A stretch of 64,000 nucleotides of DNA, taken from Streptacidiphilus sp041262165 (GTDB taxonomy: Bacteria; Actinomycetota; Actinomycetes; Streptomycetales; Streptomycetaceae). Below the pieces are notes generated by a model, which did not search any database, had not been told where the DNA came from, and saw only the letters and a list, made by a program, of their open reading frames with translations. Both the position numbers and the translations under genes were made by a program. The stretch is from assembly GCF_041262165.1 (NCBI RefSeq), contig NZ_JBGCBY010000025.1:1-64000 (forward strand). Direction: 5' to 3'. Positions 1-8,064 of the stretch are shown piece by piece (the stretch's first letter is position 1; every line of letters begins with the position of its first letter).

Positions 1-90
1 CTTCACACTGTGGCGGCAACCAGAAGCCCACACCAGCCCTCCGACCAGGTCACTCCCACCAAAGCCCCGGACTTCTTCAGGGGCAAGTAG

Positions 91-789
91 CTAGTCGACT
101 ACGACTGCTCCCAGTTTAAACCACTCGTTGGAAACTGCTGATGTTACTAGTCGTATCAAGTCATTCATGAACTGCTCACATTTCGCCCTATGGGATTCAA
201 ACATTCGGGGTGAGATGCTCTCCCGGCGGCTCCCGTGAGCAATGTCGTTTCTGGCGTTTTTGACAAACTCTATGGCGTTGAATTGCTGGCCGCTGACCTG
301 GCTACTAGGAATGGCCAGCATGTAAAGGCAGCGCCTCAGAACATCACGTCCCAAGTTCATTTCCATCGAGGCTGCAATTTCTGCAACGATCTCAACAGGG
401 GCGCTTGAAACCTCTTGCAACTTTTGAACGAAGATGACTTGATTCTTTGCTCGACGAGTTAGGCGCCCATCTTCCTCCTTTTCTTCGTCAGTACTCACAT
501 TCTTTCGCATGGCTTCGAACTCGGCCGTTAAGGCCGAGGCCATCAACTGTGGTTGTAGCTCATTAGCCTTGAGCGACTTCTCATTGATAGCATTGACATA
601 CACCGAAAATGCGTTCCGCGTAAAGCCTTCAAGGTGCGCGTACTGCATAACAAGAATTGTTCGCATTGCCGTGGCGGACCACTGATCAGCAGAGTCCCCT
701 GCCAGCAGCGTGTTTCGCAAATGGCGAAGTTCGTCGAGCCGCCAGCTCAAATCATTTTCAAGCTCGGCTCGCAGCTCAACGATGTTCAA
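91..789 (-). CDS. HEPN-domain nuclease, MAE_28990/MAE_18760-like
   Basis: Predicted 232-aa HEPN protein, probably a metal-independent RNase acting as effector of the operon. Seen: an N-terminal helical part with the segment YAHLEGFTRNA (residues 50-60), typical of the MAE_28990/RiboL-PSP HEPN group, and a C-terminal ARNDIAHG (179-186) giving the Rx4H catalytic signature (R180, H185). The TTG start overlaps the stop of the upstream DUF262 gene by 4 bp (TTGA), so translation is probably coupled; this fixes the start. It is the last gene of a three-gene operon with a methylase and DUF262. It contains a TTA leucine codon (Leu87, 529-531), which in Streptomyces needs the bldA tRNA. GC is clearly below the window average. 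The HEPN assignment is good; RNA cleavage is inferred from the family. Confidence 0.75.
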   Translation of the reverse strand: MNIVELRAELENDLSWRLDELRHLRNTLLAGDSADQWSATAMRTILVMQYAHLEGFTRNAFSVYVNAINEKSLKANELQPQLMASALTAEFEAMRKNVSTDEEKEEDGRLTRRAKNQVIFVQKLQEVSSAPVEIVAEIAASMEMNLGRDVLRRCLYMLAIPSSQVSGQQFNAIEFVKNARNDIAHGSRRESISPRMFESHRAKCEQFMNDLIRLVTSAVSNEWFKLGAVVVD

Positions 790-1928
790 GCCAGCGCTCC
801 GTCAAACCGGTCTTCGAAGTATCCAACGCGAGCTTTTAGCGCGTTGCGCTCGTTCTTCCCTCCGCCTGTCGCTTTCAGGAACTTCTGGTCGACCTTTCCA
901 GATTTTACGACGTCTGCCAAGGCTTGCATCTGGACATCATCGTCGATATTAACCCTGTCAATCACGCGTTGGATACCGAGAGCGATACCTTCATAGTGAT
1001 AGACAGAGAACTGACTCTTCGGCTGGCCCGACGGCGCTATGGTGCCGAAGATCCTGGAGCCGTAATCGAGGATGTCAGAAATCCTCTTAATGACACGGAA
1101 TGTTTTCTCGAAGATCTTCCGTTCTTCCTCATAATCAAACTCTGTTGGTGCCGTGGGATCCGAGACGGCTTCCATGTAGTCTGTCAGAAAATCTGCAATA
1201 TCGTGCCTGTATAGCTCCCCGGCATTCTTGAAGGAAAAGAACCGCAGTACGAGCTCCTGGTCGAACTTGCGCCTTACTGCGTTTTCAGTAATTGCGTCAA
1301 TTGAAGCGGAGAAGTCCGTATTCCGGCTAAGGCTCACAATGAATTGGTTGAAGTCATTGGAGAGAAGCCGAATCGTTGCGTTCCTGACTTCCTGCTCTGC
1401 CAGTCGTTCCCCGCCAGTGTTGAGACGCTTGAACATGTAATAGCGGAGTCGTGGGTCACTTTCCTTGCGCAAGATTTCGGCGCGGATGTAGCTTCTCTTC
1501 AGCTTGATATCAAGGGCGCGAGGAAGATCCTTAATAGATTTTCCATTCAGCTCTTTGACGATGTCACAGTCGGAAAGAATTAGGGGCTCAAGCTTCTTAT
1601 CGTCGATGACTAGCTGACCCCGAAAATGCAGGAAAGACGAGATGCGTTGCAACCCATCGATCAACTCATAAATGCGGTCATCTCTCTCGATGAGGAAGAT
1701 TGGCGGAACAGGCAGCTCTAGGAGTAGGGACTCGATGAATCGCGCTTGGGCTCCTTCGGTCCAGCGAAACATTCGCTGGAATTCAGGATCGATTATCAGC
1801 TCGCCCTCGGCATGCATATTGGCCAACTCGTTGAATGAGAAGTCCAAGCTTTGGGTTCGCACCGCAGAAATCTTCATGTCTACGGCTCGGATAAGCTGGT
1901 CGGGGCTTGCTGATACTACCTCGTCCAC
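786..1928 (-). CDS. DUF262 (GmrS-like, ParB-fold) domain protein
   Basis: 380-aa protein with a DUF262 domain, the nucleotide-dependent sensor/nuclease fold of GmrSD and BrxU type IV restriction enzymes. Seen: FQRMFRW (50-56), matching the family's YQR.Y.W box, the core motif DGLQR (91-95, usually DGQQR), and downstream FKRLNTGGERL followed by QEVRNA, which is diagnostic. The C-terminal half is helical and has no recognisable DUF1524 HNH nuclease, so this is not a standard GmrSD fusion. An open frame continues upstream, but GTG at 1928 is the best start: it follows AGGAGG by 7 nt, and the methylase stop TAG overlaps it (TAGTG). The stop in turn overlaps the HEPN start. Role inferred: sensor or switch between the methylase and the HEPN effector. 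Confidence 0.82.
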   Translation of the reverse strand: MDEVVSASPDQLIRAVDMKISAVRTQSLDFSFNELANMHAEGELIIDPEFQRMFRWTEGAQARFIESLLLELPVPPIFLIERDDRIYELIDGLQRISSFLHFRGQLVIDDKKLEPLILSDCDIVKELNGKSIKDLPRALDIKLKRSYIRAEILRKESDPRLRYYMFKRLNTGGERLAEQEVRNATIRLLSNDFNQFIVSLSRNTDFSASIDAITENAVRRKFDQELVLRFFSFKNAGELYRHDIADFLTDYMEAVSDPTAPTEFDYEEERKIFEKTFRVIKRISDILDYGSRIFGTIAPSGQPKSQFSVYHYEGIALGIQRVIDRVNIDDDVQMQALADVVKSGKVDQKFLKATGGGKNERNALKARVGYFEDRFDGALA

Positions 1929-3220
1929 TAGCTTTTCCTCCTGAGAGTGACCACGGTTTCCGCTACTTCGCCCTTGGTATATGCACGCGCTGATTTGTTC
2001 AGAGAAGTCAAAAGACGGCGGACTGGGAAATTCTCGCGTTCCTCCAGAACCCAACCCCGCCGCTGTGACTCATCAATGCAAATGTCTGCTAGCGCTACAG
2101 GCACATCCTTGTAGTAGGAGTCCTGGACCACGAGATGCATGAGTCCGTTGAATTTGGAAACTCTCGTGATCTCATCGAGACTGCAAGTCAGATCTGTAAG
2201 GTATTGTCGCGCTTGCTTCAAGTAGTAGCCCGTAGAAGCTTTACTGTCGTGGGCTTCAATCTTACCGAGAAGCGCTGACGCCACCGAACCCAAAGTCTCG
2301 CGGTTGAAAAATTCATTTCGCGTGAGAGTAGTTCCCATGAGGGCGTACCGAATCTTCTTATCATTAAAGATGTCGAGGCCCAGAATGGCCAATTCCCTAG
2401 AATACGCTACAGCGTAGTCAATCCGCGTGAGATACGGGGGTGACGTCAATACTACATCAACAGTTCGATCCGCTATTGGCAAGTGACCGGAGTCGGCTGT
2501 GATTAGGGCAATTGGCGCATCCGTTCTCGGTGAGGACTGTGCCCTCTTGAACAGGAACTCCTGTTCAGTGGCAATCGCCTGATCTAGCTGTACGGAGGGA
2601 ATGTGAATCCGTTCCTCTTCGCTACTAGCTTTCTTCACCCAAGTTGGGTTAGTTCCCTCAAATGACTTGGTCATAAGACGAGCTACCCTGAACAGGGCGA
2701 CGATTCCAAGTGCTCGAGTGGCCGGAGTGCAACCCGCAAGCTTCCGTGTCCAGTCGCGGAACCTCGAAACGGTTTCCTGATCGAACCAGTGGAAGAGAGG
2801 ATCAGTACTGTCTAGCCTTTTTGGCGTAGCCCCGCGGCCCGGCGTCTTGCAAAGAACTACGCTCGAAGAAGCTGTGCATCGAAAGCTCGCTACAACATTA
2901 GCAATGGGATTTCTGTCAATCCCCAGGGCCTTGTGCCCTCGCGAGTTTGCAGCCAGGGTGGTTGTCCCACTGCCGTTCCATGGATCCAAGATGGTCAGGA
3001 GCCCAGATTCCTGCGATCCGCTAATCCGACTGCATGCCCATTCGAATGAGAAGCCGGCGTAGTAAGGGAAAGCATCCGCCATTCCTGCGGTCTCGGTAGC
3101 CGGCCTCTTGGGTGACAATGCACCGTGAACCATTGGTCCGGGCCGACTAAATTCGAGTGACGCATGAAGCGCTTCCTGAGCGTAGTTGCCGCCTAGGCTG
3201 CTGCTGGCTGACTTGTCCAC
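1928..3220 (-). CDS. DNA methyltransferase (TSPPY type)
   Basis: 430-aa amino-methyltransferase of DNA. Seen: SAM-binding motif I LDPWNGSGTTTLA (78-90) followed by GIDRNP, and catalytic motif IV TSPPY (259-263) preceded by VDVVL. TSPPY is most common in N4-cytosine methylases, but the target base cannot be read from sequence. A target-recognition region probably lies between the motifs (about 115-250). The GTG start follows AAGGAAA. It is the first gene of the operon and couples to the DUF262 gene through a shared TAGTG. Low GC and AT-rich codon choice mark recent transfer. The likely role is self-marking for an adjacent restriction-like or abortive system. The alternative, an orphan regulatory methylase, is less likely given the coupling. 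Confidence 0.85.
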   Translation of the reverse strand: MDKSASSSLGGNYAQEALHASLEFSRPGPMVHGALSPKRPATETAGMADAFPYYAGFSFEWACSRISGSQESGLLTILDPWNGSGTTTLAANSRGHKALGIDRNPIANVVASFRCTASSSVVLCKTPGRGATPKRLDSTDPLFHWFDQETVSRFRDWTRKLAGCTPATRALGIVALFRVARLMTKSFEGTNPTWVKKASSEEERIHIPSVQLDQAIATEQEFLFKRAQSSPRTDAPIALITADSGHLPIADRTVDVVLTSPPYLTRIDYAVAYSRELAILGLDIFNDKKIRYALMGTTLTRNEFFNRETLGSVASALLGKIEAHDSKASTGYYLKQARQYLTDLTCSLDEITRVSKFNGLMHLVVQDSYYKDVPVALADICIDESQRRGWVLEERENFPVRRLLTSLNKSARAYTKGEVAETVVTLRRKS

Positions 3221-3612
3221 TTTCCTTCTCTCGCGAGCTAGACTATCGTCGCCTCTACCCTATCGCATCGTTGGATGGTAAAAGTTATCACCTGTGCAGC
3301 TGTCGTCAATAGATATCCTCAGCCCTGTCGTTGAGGTGAATCCACGAGGCTGGGCTGAGGCAGCTCACGTCGCCGCTGTGTGTGCTGGCGGAGCCAGCTT
3401 GTAACGCGCGGGGCGAGGACCCTTCTGGTGGTGAGGAGTAGGGCTCGGTAGTGTGTGCGACTCTGATCGACCTGCCGCCTCGGAGCTACCCGCTCGTCAC
3501 GCTCGTAGATGATCTTCACATGCCTGGGCAGCGACTGGGGCGTCCTCCAGACGACGGGGACCGTCGTGGTTCCTGCGGAGTCGCAAAGCTGAGCGCACGA
3601 TATTCTACCGCC
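3221..3612. other. Gene-free stretch with promoter region and possible gene relic
   Basis: The first part, near 3221-3310, is AT-rich and probably carries the promoter of the leftward methylase operon. From about 3320 GC jumps, and the minus frame (3319-3580) gives an arginine-rich peptide without a recognisable domain. It looks like the decayed 3' end of an unrelated gene rather than a functional ORF. No terminator hairpin could be identified. Confidence 0.35.
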
Positions 3613-3927
3613 GTGATCACGGCAGAACGCGCGCGCGAGATAGCGAACATCTTCTTGGCCGAGGAGGTCAACGCCCAGCCCCAATTCGAGGGCATCACTG
3701 GGGAGATCACTAGGTTCGATGAGCACCGTTTTGGATGGGTGTTCTTCTACCAGTCATCGACCTGGGTAAAGACGAGAGACATCAACGACGCGTGGATGGG
3801 CCATGGACCGGTGCTCATCGACCGCCGTGACGGCAGTGTTCACGCTCTTGGGTCCGCCCGCCCCGAAGAGGACATGGCCCGCTTCCAGAGCCGCTACGAC
3901 GCGGAGACCATCCAGAAGGACCGCTGA
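3613..3927 (+). CDS. YrhB / Imm35-like domain protein
   Basis: 104-aa acidic protein resembling the YrhB/Imm35 family of small proteins, which are often immunity proteins of polymorphic toxin systems. Seen: an N-terminal helix ending in LAEEV, then RFGWVFFYQSSTWV and GPVLIDRRDGSVHALGSA, the usual YrhB pattern of a GWVFFYQS strand followed by a PxxxDRxxG turn. An open frame continues upstream to 3451, but that part has a different, arginine- and proline-rich composition. GTG at 3613 is chosen because family similarity begins there. It lies alone between the leftward methylase operon and the leftward ATPase gene, with no toxin gene beside it. It is therefore either an orphan immunity gene or cargo of the island. 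Family call fair; partner unknown. Confidence 0.65.
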   Translation: MITAERAREIANIFLAEEVNAQPQFEGITGEITRFDEHRFGWVFFYQSSTWVKTRDINDAWMGHGPVLIDRRDGSVHALGSARPEEDMARFQSRYDAETIQKDR

Positions 3928-3937
3928 GAGAACCTCT

Positions 3938-4037
3938 GGGCCGTCTAGGTGCCGTGCGAGGCTGGCCAAAGGTGACCAACGACGACAACCGCCGACCGCT
4001 CCTCCGCAGTTCAGGGGAGTGATCGACGTTGGTCCGC
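3938..4037 (+). repeat. Dispersed repeat, copy 1
   Basis: About 100 bp beginning with GGGCCGT and containing CGACAACCGCCGACCGCTC. It recurs with substitutions and small indels at 7872-7967, in the same orientation, and its first part recurs at 8741-8775. The copies flank the mobile-element region, so they are probably ends or leftovers of a repeated accessory module. Confidence 0.6.
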
Positions 4038-4113
4038 AGGTCAGAGAACCGGCGAATCACTTCCTTCGACTTCTGATAAGAACCTGCAGTGCACTGCCGG
4101 GTACACCCAGATT

Positions 4114-5604
4114 CTATCTGGGAATATTCCATGCGTGGACGAGGGCATTGTGCAGTACAAGTTGCCCTTTGAGAAATACGTCTGTACCTTCTCGCCTGTG
4201 ATAAAACTGCATATAGGTTTCTTGGCCAGGTCGAAGATTACCTAGAGCTCCAGCAAAGAAGAACCAGGTGAGAATCTTCTCCGCCTTCTTTTTGTTCTCT
4301 GGAGTCGAACCTCCGAAGCACTCGGCGCTAAATTCCTCGAGAGTGAAGGTACTCTTGGGAAGATGACGCAAAGTAACCATGCCTTCCCGAACTAGTTCTT
4401 GATCATCGCCATCCCTTCCAACGAGCTCGTTATGGATTGCATCAACGAAGTACTTAGACGAATACTGCAATACGCCCTCGCGGATAATCTCCTGGGTGAG
4501 TTTTCCATGTTGGGCCATTGGGAGATTTCCGGCTTCGGCGACCTTGCGAATATGTTCAAACAGCCTCAGCAAGTCGCGCGGGGTGTGTCGCGTTAGATTT
4601 AGAAGATACTGGTGGATTTGCACCCACTGAGGAGCTCCTCCGTGTCGCCCACCAAGCTGGACGTCTGCAGGGAAGTAGGCGTCGACAATATCGGCGGGTG
4701 GATCCTCAAGGAGCGAGCCGCCTTTCTTGCTTGCCAGCTTGAAAAGCGGCGCCTGCCGAGGCTGCCCAGACAGGATTCTCCAGTCCAGGTCTGCACCGAA
4801 GTCTTCCCGCATCTTGCCAGCGTCGGCCAGAGTCAGCCGGGAGAACAAGTCATTTCTGATCAGGAGAACCACGTGTGCACTCGACTGCGAAGCGCGCAAG
4901 CTCTGGTTGATCGAGTAAACAGCCTGTACCAATGCCGAGATAGAAGTAAAGTACTGTGGGTCATTGAGGTAGATCGAGTCAATGCCATCCAGGATCAGCG
5001 TGTGGCTGTTGTTGCGGCTCCCGCAAACCCATTTCTCGACAAATGGAACGATATTGGCTAGGTGTACCGAGCTTGTCTTCTCTCGTGAAAAGATCTCCCC
5101 AAACTGCGGAATGGGCACCTTGTACGTGTTCTTGGTGGTTGCCAGAACTGCCTTGATCGGAGTGGGGTCCATGAACCCCTCTCTCCTCAGCTCCTTTTCC
5201 ACTCGTTGCAGTTCAGAGATCTGATGAAGTGGGCTCGATTTGTCGCTCAGTATCAAGTCGAGCAGTGCACATAGAATGATCAGTTTCCAGGCCGTGACCG
5301 TTCGGCCCACGCCCGCACTGTCACCGGTCTTCATGCGCTCGATATCAGCGATAGGCAGCTCGCTGATATCCCGAGTGCTCACTAGCTCTGTGGCCGATTT
5401 ACTCAAGTCCATATACCATGCTACAGCTGACTTACCAGCACCCTTGGGACCCAGGACGAGAAACCTCCTGCGAGTCTTCAAGTCTTCGACGATCCTCTGA
5501 TGGTCGACGAAGCTCTTAATGAAAGCTTCGGGATTGTCGCGTGCTTCATTCTTGCTGTCGGCCATGCCAAAGTAGAGTTCGGAGAACTTGGGTGAGCTAC
5601 TCAC
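4114..5604 (-). CDS. P-loop ATPase, Sll1717-like
   Basis: 496-aa STAND/KAP-like P-loop NTPase. Seen: an N-terminal YFGMADSKNEA (11-21) characteristic of Sll1717-type ATPases, Walker A GPKGAGKSA (52-60) preceded by the strand RFLVL, Walker B LILDGID (203-209), and a later arginine-rich sensor region (RHTPRDLLRLF). The C-terminal 150 residues are probably a winged-helix or adaptor domain. GTG start at 5604, with no strong ribosome-binding site. Low GC like the methylase operon. The gene is leftward, like the methylase operon, but separated from it by the opposite-strand YrhB-like gene. Sll1717-type ATPases occur in defence islands, often beside nucleases. Whether it works with the methylase/DUF262/HEPN operon or alone cannot be told. 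Confidence 0.75.
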   Translation of the reverse strand: MSSSPKFSELYFGMADSKNEARDNPEAFIKSFVDHQRIVEDLKTRRRFLVLGPKGAGKSAVAWYMDLSKSATELVSTRDISELPIADIERMKTGDSAGVGRTVTAWKLIILCALLDLILSDKSSPLHQISELQRVEKELRREGFMDPTPIKAVLATTKNTYKVPIPQFGEIFSREKTSSVHLANIVPFVEKWVCGSRNNSHTLILDGIDSIYLNDPQYFTSISALVQAVYSINQSLRASQSSAHVVLLIRNDLFSRLTLADAGKMREDFGADLDWRILSGQPRQAPLFKLASKKGGSLLEDPPADIVDAYFPADVQLGGRHGGAPQWVQIHQYLLNLTRHTPRDLLRLFEHIRKVAEAGNLPMAQHGKLTQEIIREGVLQYSSKYFVDAIHNELVGRDGDDQELVREGMVTLRHLPKSTFTLEEFSAECFGGSTPENKKKAEKILTWFFFAGALGNLRPGQETYMQFYHRREGTDVFLKGQLVLHNALVHAWNIPR

Positions 5605-5696
5605 GATGCAACCCCAAACTGTGGCATTCTGCAGCGAATTGGCACTGACCGGGGTCCGCGCCGGCCGACCATGGGAGCAGCATGCCAGAGTACGCG

Positions 5697-5978
5697 ACGG
5701 ATGTCTGTTATCTGCCGCAAGCTGGAGTCCTGCTCGTCGACGCCCATCAGCAACTGGGCCGACCCCTGGTGCTCGTGTGGGACAACCTCAACCCGCGATG
5801 CCCACATGCGCGCCTTCATCGACACCCATGACTGGATCACCGCCTACCACCTGGCCCCCGTATACCCCACAACTTAACCCGTCGAGCAACACCACGGCCT
5901 ACCATCCGCGCGGACCTACCGGGCCCGGGGGTGTACGGTGCGCGCCGATCCGGCATCGCAGTGGCACACTTCGGCGGC
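5697..5978 (+). pseudogene. IS630-family transposase remnant
   Basis: Decayed C-terminal half of an IS630-type DDE transposase. Fragments lie in different frames: the region around 5740-5800 reads as HQQLGRPLVLVWDNLN, which contains the second catalytic Asp context of the family, followed by a HDWITAYHLAPVYP-like stretch and, in another frame, YTPQLNPS, matching the usual YxPxLNPxE. At least two frameshifts separate these blocks, so no functional protein can be made. It sits at the right edge of the low-GC island, just left of the tRNA-Gly fragment. Confidence 0.75.
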
Positions 5979-6111
5979 CCATTGAGGCCACGTGCCCGAT
6001 GCGTGCCCGTGCTGACGGTGCCGCGCGGTCAGAGAGAGTCAGTCACGGTCAGGCGGTGGGAAAATCGCAGATCAAGGGCACGGCAGCTCAGGCAACAGGC
6101 GCTGAAGAGTC

Positions 6112-6155
6112 TTCCCAAGCTCAGAGCGCGAGTTCGATTCTCGTCACCCGCTCCA
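6112..6155 (+). other. tRNA-Gly(CCC) 3' fragment, probable attachment site
   Basis: 44 nt running from the anticodon loop (TTCCCAA, anticodon CCC) through the variable region, the T arm (GCGAG TTCGATT CTCGT) and the 3' acceptor strand to CCA. The 5' half of the tRNA is missing: nothing upstream pairs with the acceptor strand. This is the classic footprint of tyrosine-recombinase integration into a tRNA 3' end. Its left flank (about 5990-6090) has GTGCCCG and GTCAG repeats like integrase arm sites. The first 43 nt are repeated, inverted, at 42262-42304. Confidence 0.8.
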
Positions 6156-6161
6156 GTGCTA

Positions 6162-6203
6162 AGGCCCAGGCCAGGGACATGATCCCCAGTCTGGGCCTCT
6201 TTG
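6162..6203. terminator. Hairpin after the tRNA fragment
   Basis: Inverted repeat AGGCCCAG / CTGGGCCT (6162-6169 and 6191-6198) with an internal GGGA/TCCC pairing, followed by TCTTTGCT. It lies between the tRNA-Gly fragment and the integrase 3' end and could stop transcription from either side. Confidence 0.55.
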
Positions 6204-6254
6204 CTGTTCGAGCCCGAATCAGGGGCCGTGCCCCCTACGTGCCCTTCGTTGCGA

Positions 6255-7257
6255 TCATGGTTCGGCGGACCCCTCGTCCGTGCCCCGGCCACGCCTGCTC
6301 TTGATCTCTGCGTCCATGCCGTCCGCGATCTTCCTGTCCCGCTCAGAGGTCGCGTTGCTGGTAGATCATCGCGGTGCGGACCGAGCCGTGACCCATGCGG
6401 GCCATCAGCTCCTTGAGACTGGCTCCGGTCGCAGCCGCCAGGGTGTTGCCCGTGTGGCGGAGATCGTAGAAGCGGAAGCCGGGAAGGCCGGCCGTGTCGC
6501 GCGCCTTGCGCCAGATCCGACCGAAGGACGACCGCCGGAACGCTCCTCCCTCCGGGCCGACGAAGACCAAGCCATTCGCGCCTTTCTCCGCGAAGGTGTC
6601 GAGGTGGTGCTTCACCTCGGGGAGGATCACGGCCGGGATGGTCACCAGCCGCTTGCCCGCATCCGACTTGGTGTCGCCGACGACCCGGCGGCCCGTGGTC
6701 AACTCCGGCGCGGCGAGACGGACCCGGACAGTCGCTGCGCCGAGGTTGATGTCCTGACGGCGCAGCTCCGCCAGTTCCTCAGGCCGCAGGGTGGTGAACG
6801 CAGCGAGCAAGACCATGGCGCGCCAACGCTCACCGACCAGGGCCGCGAGCTCATAGACCTGCTCGATCGTCGCCGTGCTGCGCTCCGGGGAGGGCTCCTT
6901 GCCCGCACCCTTGATTCGGCAGGGGTTCCGGCGGATCAGGTCGTCATCGGTGGCGGTGGCCAGGATCGACCGCAGCAGCCGGTACGCCTTGGCGGCGGTG
7001 ATCCGCTTGTCTGCCTCCAGCGGCTCCGTACGCCAGGTCCGGATGCGGGGTGCGGTGATCTGGTCCAGGTCCAGGGCCCCGAAGGTCGGGGCGAGGTGGA
7101 GCCGGAGCAGTCGGCGGTACAGCTCCAACGTGGTCGGCCGCAGGTCACGTTCCTTGATCCAGGATTCGGCGTACTCCAGGAAGTTGACCGACCCCGCGTC
7201 CGGGTCGCGCCAGTCACTGCGCCGGAGATCAGCCTCCATGAGGGACAGGAAGACCTC
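6255..7257 (-). pseudogene. int: Tyrosine recombinase (pSAM2-like integrase), 5'-truncated and frameshifted
   Basis: Remnant of an actinobacterial integrase. Readable from about 7257 (EVFLSLMEADLRRSDW) with an N-terminal core-binding region (FLEYAESWIKER) and the full catalytic domain: TLRPEELAELR (Arg I), FYDLRHTGNTLAA (H-x-x-R box region), MGHGS (His) and AMIY (nucleophilic Tyr). Right after the Tyr one extra base (CAAC for an expected three-base codon) causes a premature stop at 6343. The alternative frame continues in good family style (SERDRKIADGMDAEIKSRRG) to a stop at 6255. The 5' third is replaced by an IS110 fragment. The domain is intact, but the gene lacks its own start and tail and is most likely dead. 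Confidence 0.8.
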
Positions 7258-7712
7258 AGCTTCATCTGGTTGATCGTCTGTGTGCGGGACTTGACGGCCG
7301 ACCGGCGTGCCACGCGCAGGGCCTGGATGGCCTCCACGATGCCGTCGCGTGTTTTCGGGGTGCCGGCGGCAGTGCCGGCGAGCACCGATGTTGCGGCGGC
7401 GTAGGCGTCGACCGGGTCGGACTTGCCCTTGCTCCGGCGGGCTCGGCGGTCGGGCCGGTCGACCTCGACCACCTGGACCTGGTGTGTGCGCAGGTACCGG
7501 GTGAGGGCGGATCCGTAGGCGCCGGTTCCCTCCACGCCGACGGCGAGGACTTCGCCGTGCGAGCGCAGCCAGGCCAGCAGGCTTTGGTAGCCGTCAGGGT
7601 CGGTGGAAAACGATGCGCAGGCCAGGTGCCGGCCGAGGGAGTCGATGACAGCGGCCTGGTGGAAGTAGGTGTGGGTGTCGACGCCGCCGATCACCGAAGG
7701 GTTGTCTGCCAT
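7258..7712 (-). pseudogene. IS110-family transposase, 5' fragment only
   Basis: About 150 N-terminal residues of an IS110/IS1111 transposase from ATG at 7712. Seen: the DEDD/RuvC-like domain with GVDTHTYFHQAAVID (first Asp), AVGVEGTGAYGSALTRYL (Glu), and KGKSDPVDAYAAA (last Asp pair), then SRTQTINQMK. At that point homology stops and the frame runs out of phase into the integrase remnant. The C-terminal serine-containing transposase domain is absent. The join near 7257/7258 is either an insertion followed by deletion or a recombination junction. Not functional. Confidence 0.8.
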
Positions 7713-7871
7713 GCTGGTTGGTGCCGTCCTTCCGGTTCGATACACGGGGGATGGCACGCGCCGGTCGGGCGCCATCTGAATATTTCGAACCACCAACTTG
7801 GACAGAGCCCGACTCGATCGTCGATGGCTGGCTCACCGATTAGACAACCGGGGCGGAGCACTCGCGTGGCC

Positions 7872-7967
7872 GGGCCGTCCCTGGGCCCTGCGAGGTAGAC
7901 CAACGTCGCCCAGCAACGACAACCGCCGACCGCTCCCCCGCAGCTCAGGGAGGTGATCGACGGTTCC
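7872..7967 (+). repeat. Dispersed repeat, copy 2
   Basis: Same sequence family as 3938-4037: begins GGGCCGT, passes through a TGCGAGG block and ACCAACG, then CGACAACCGCCGACCGCTC and TGATCGACG. It lies in the 350-bp gap between the IS110 fragment and the HIT-like gene. Apart from the repeat and a possible leftward IS end, the gap (7713-8064) holds no gene I can support. Confidence 0.6.
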
Positions 7968-8064
7968 GCCCCAGGCCAGCGATCCGGGGTGTCACTGTTG
8001 GGTTCGAACCAACGCAGGCATAGCCGGCTGATTTCAAGACCGTGGACTTCGAGATCGTGAAGGG

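Noticed and set aside
786..3220. Classical GmrSD type IV restriction system
   Set aside because: No DUF1524/HNH nuclease; instead a methylase and a HEPN gene are coupled.
3319..3726. Minus-strand ORF of 135 codons
   Set aside because: Overlaps the YrhB-like gene and shows no domain; at most partly a relic.
6112..6155. Functional tRNA gene
   Set aside because: Only the anticodon loop to CCA is present; no 5' acceptor strand or D arm upstream.
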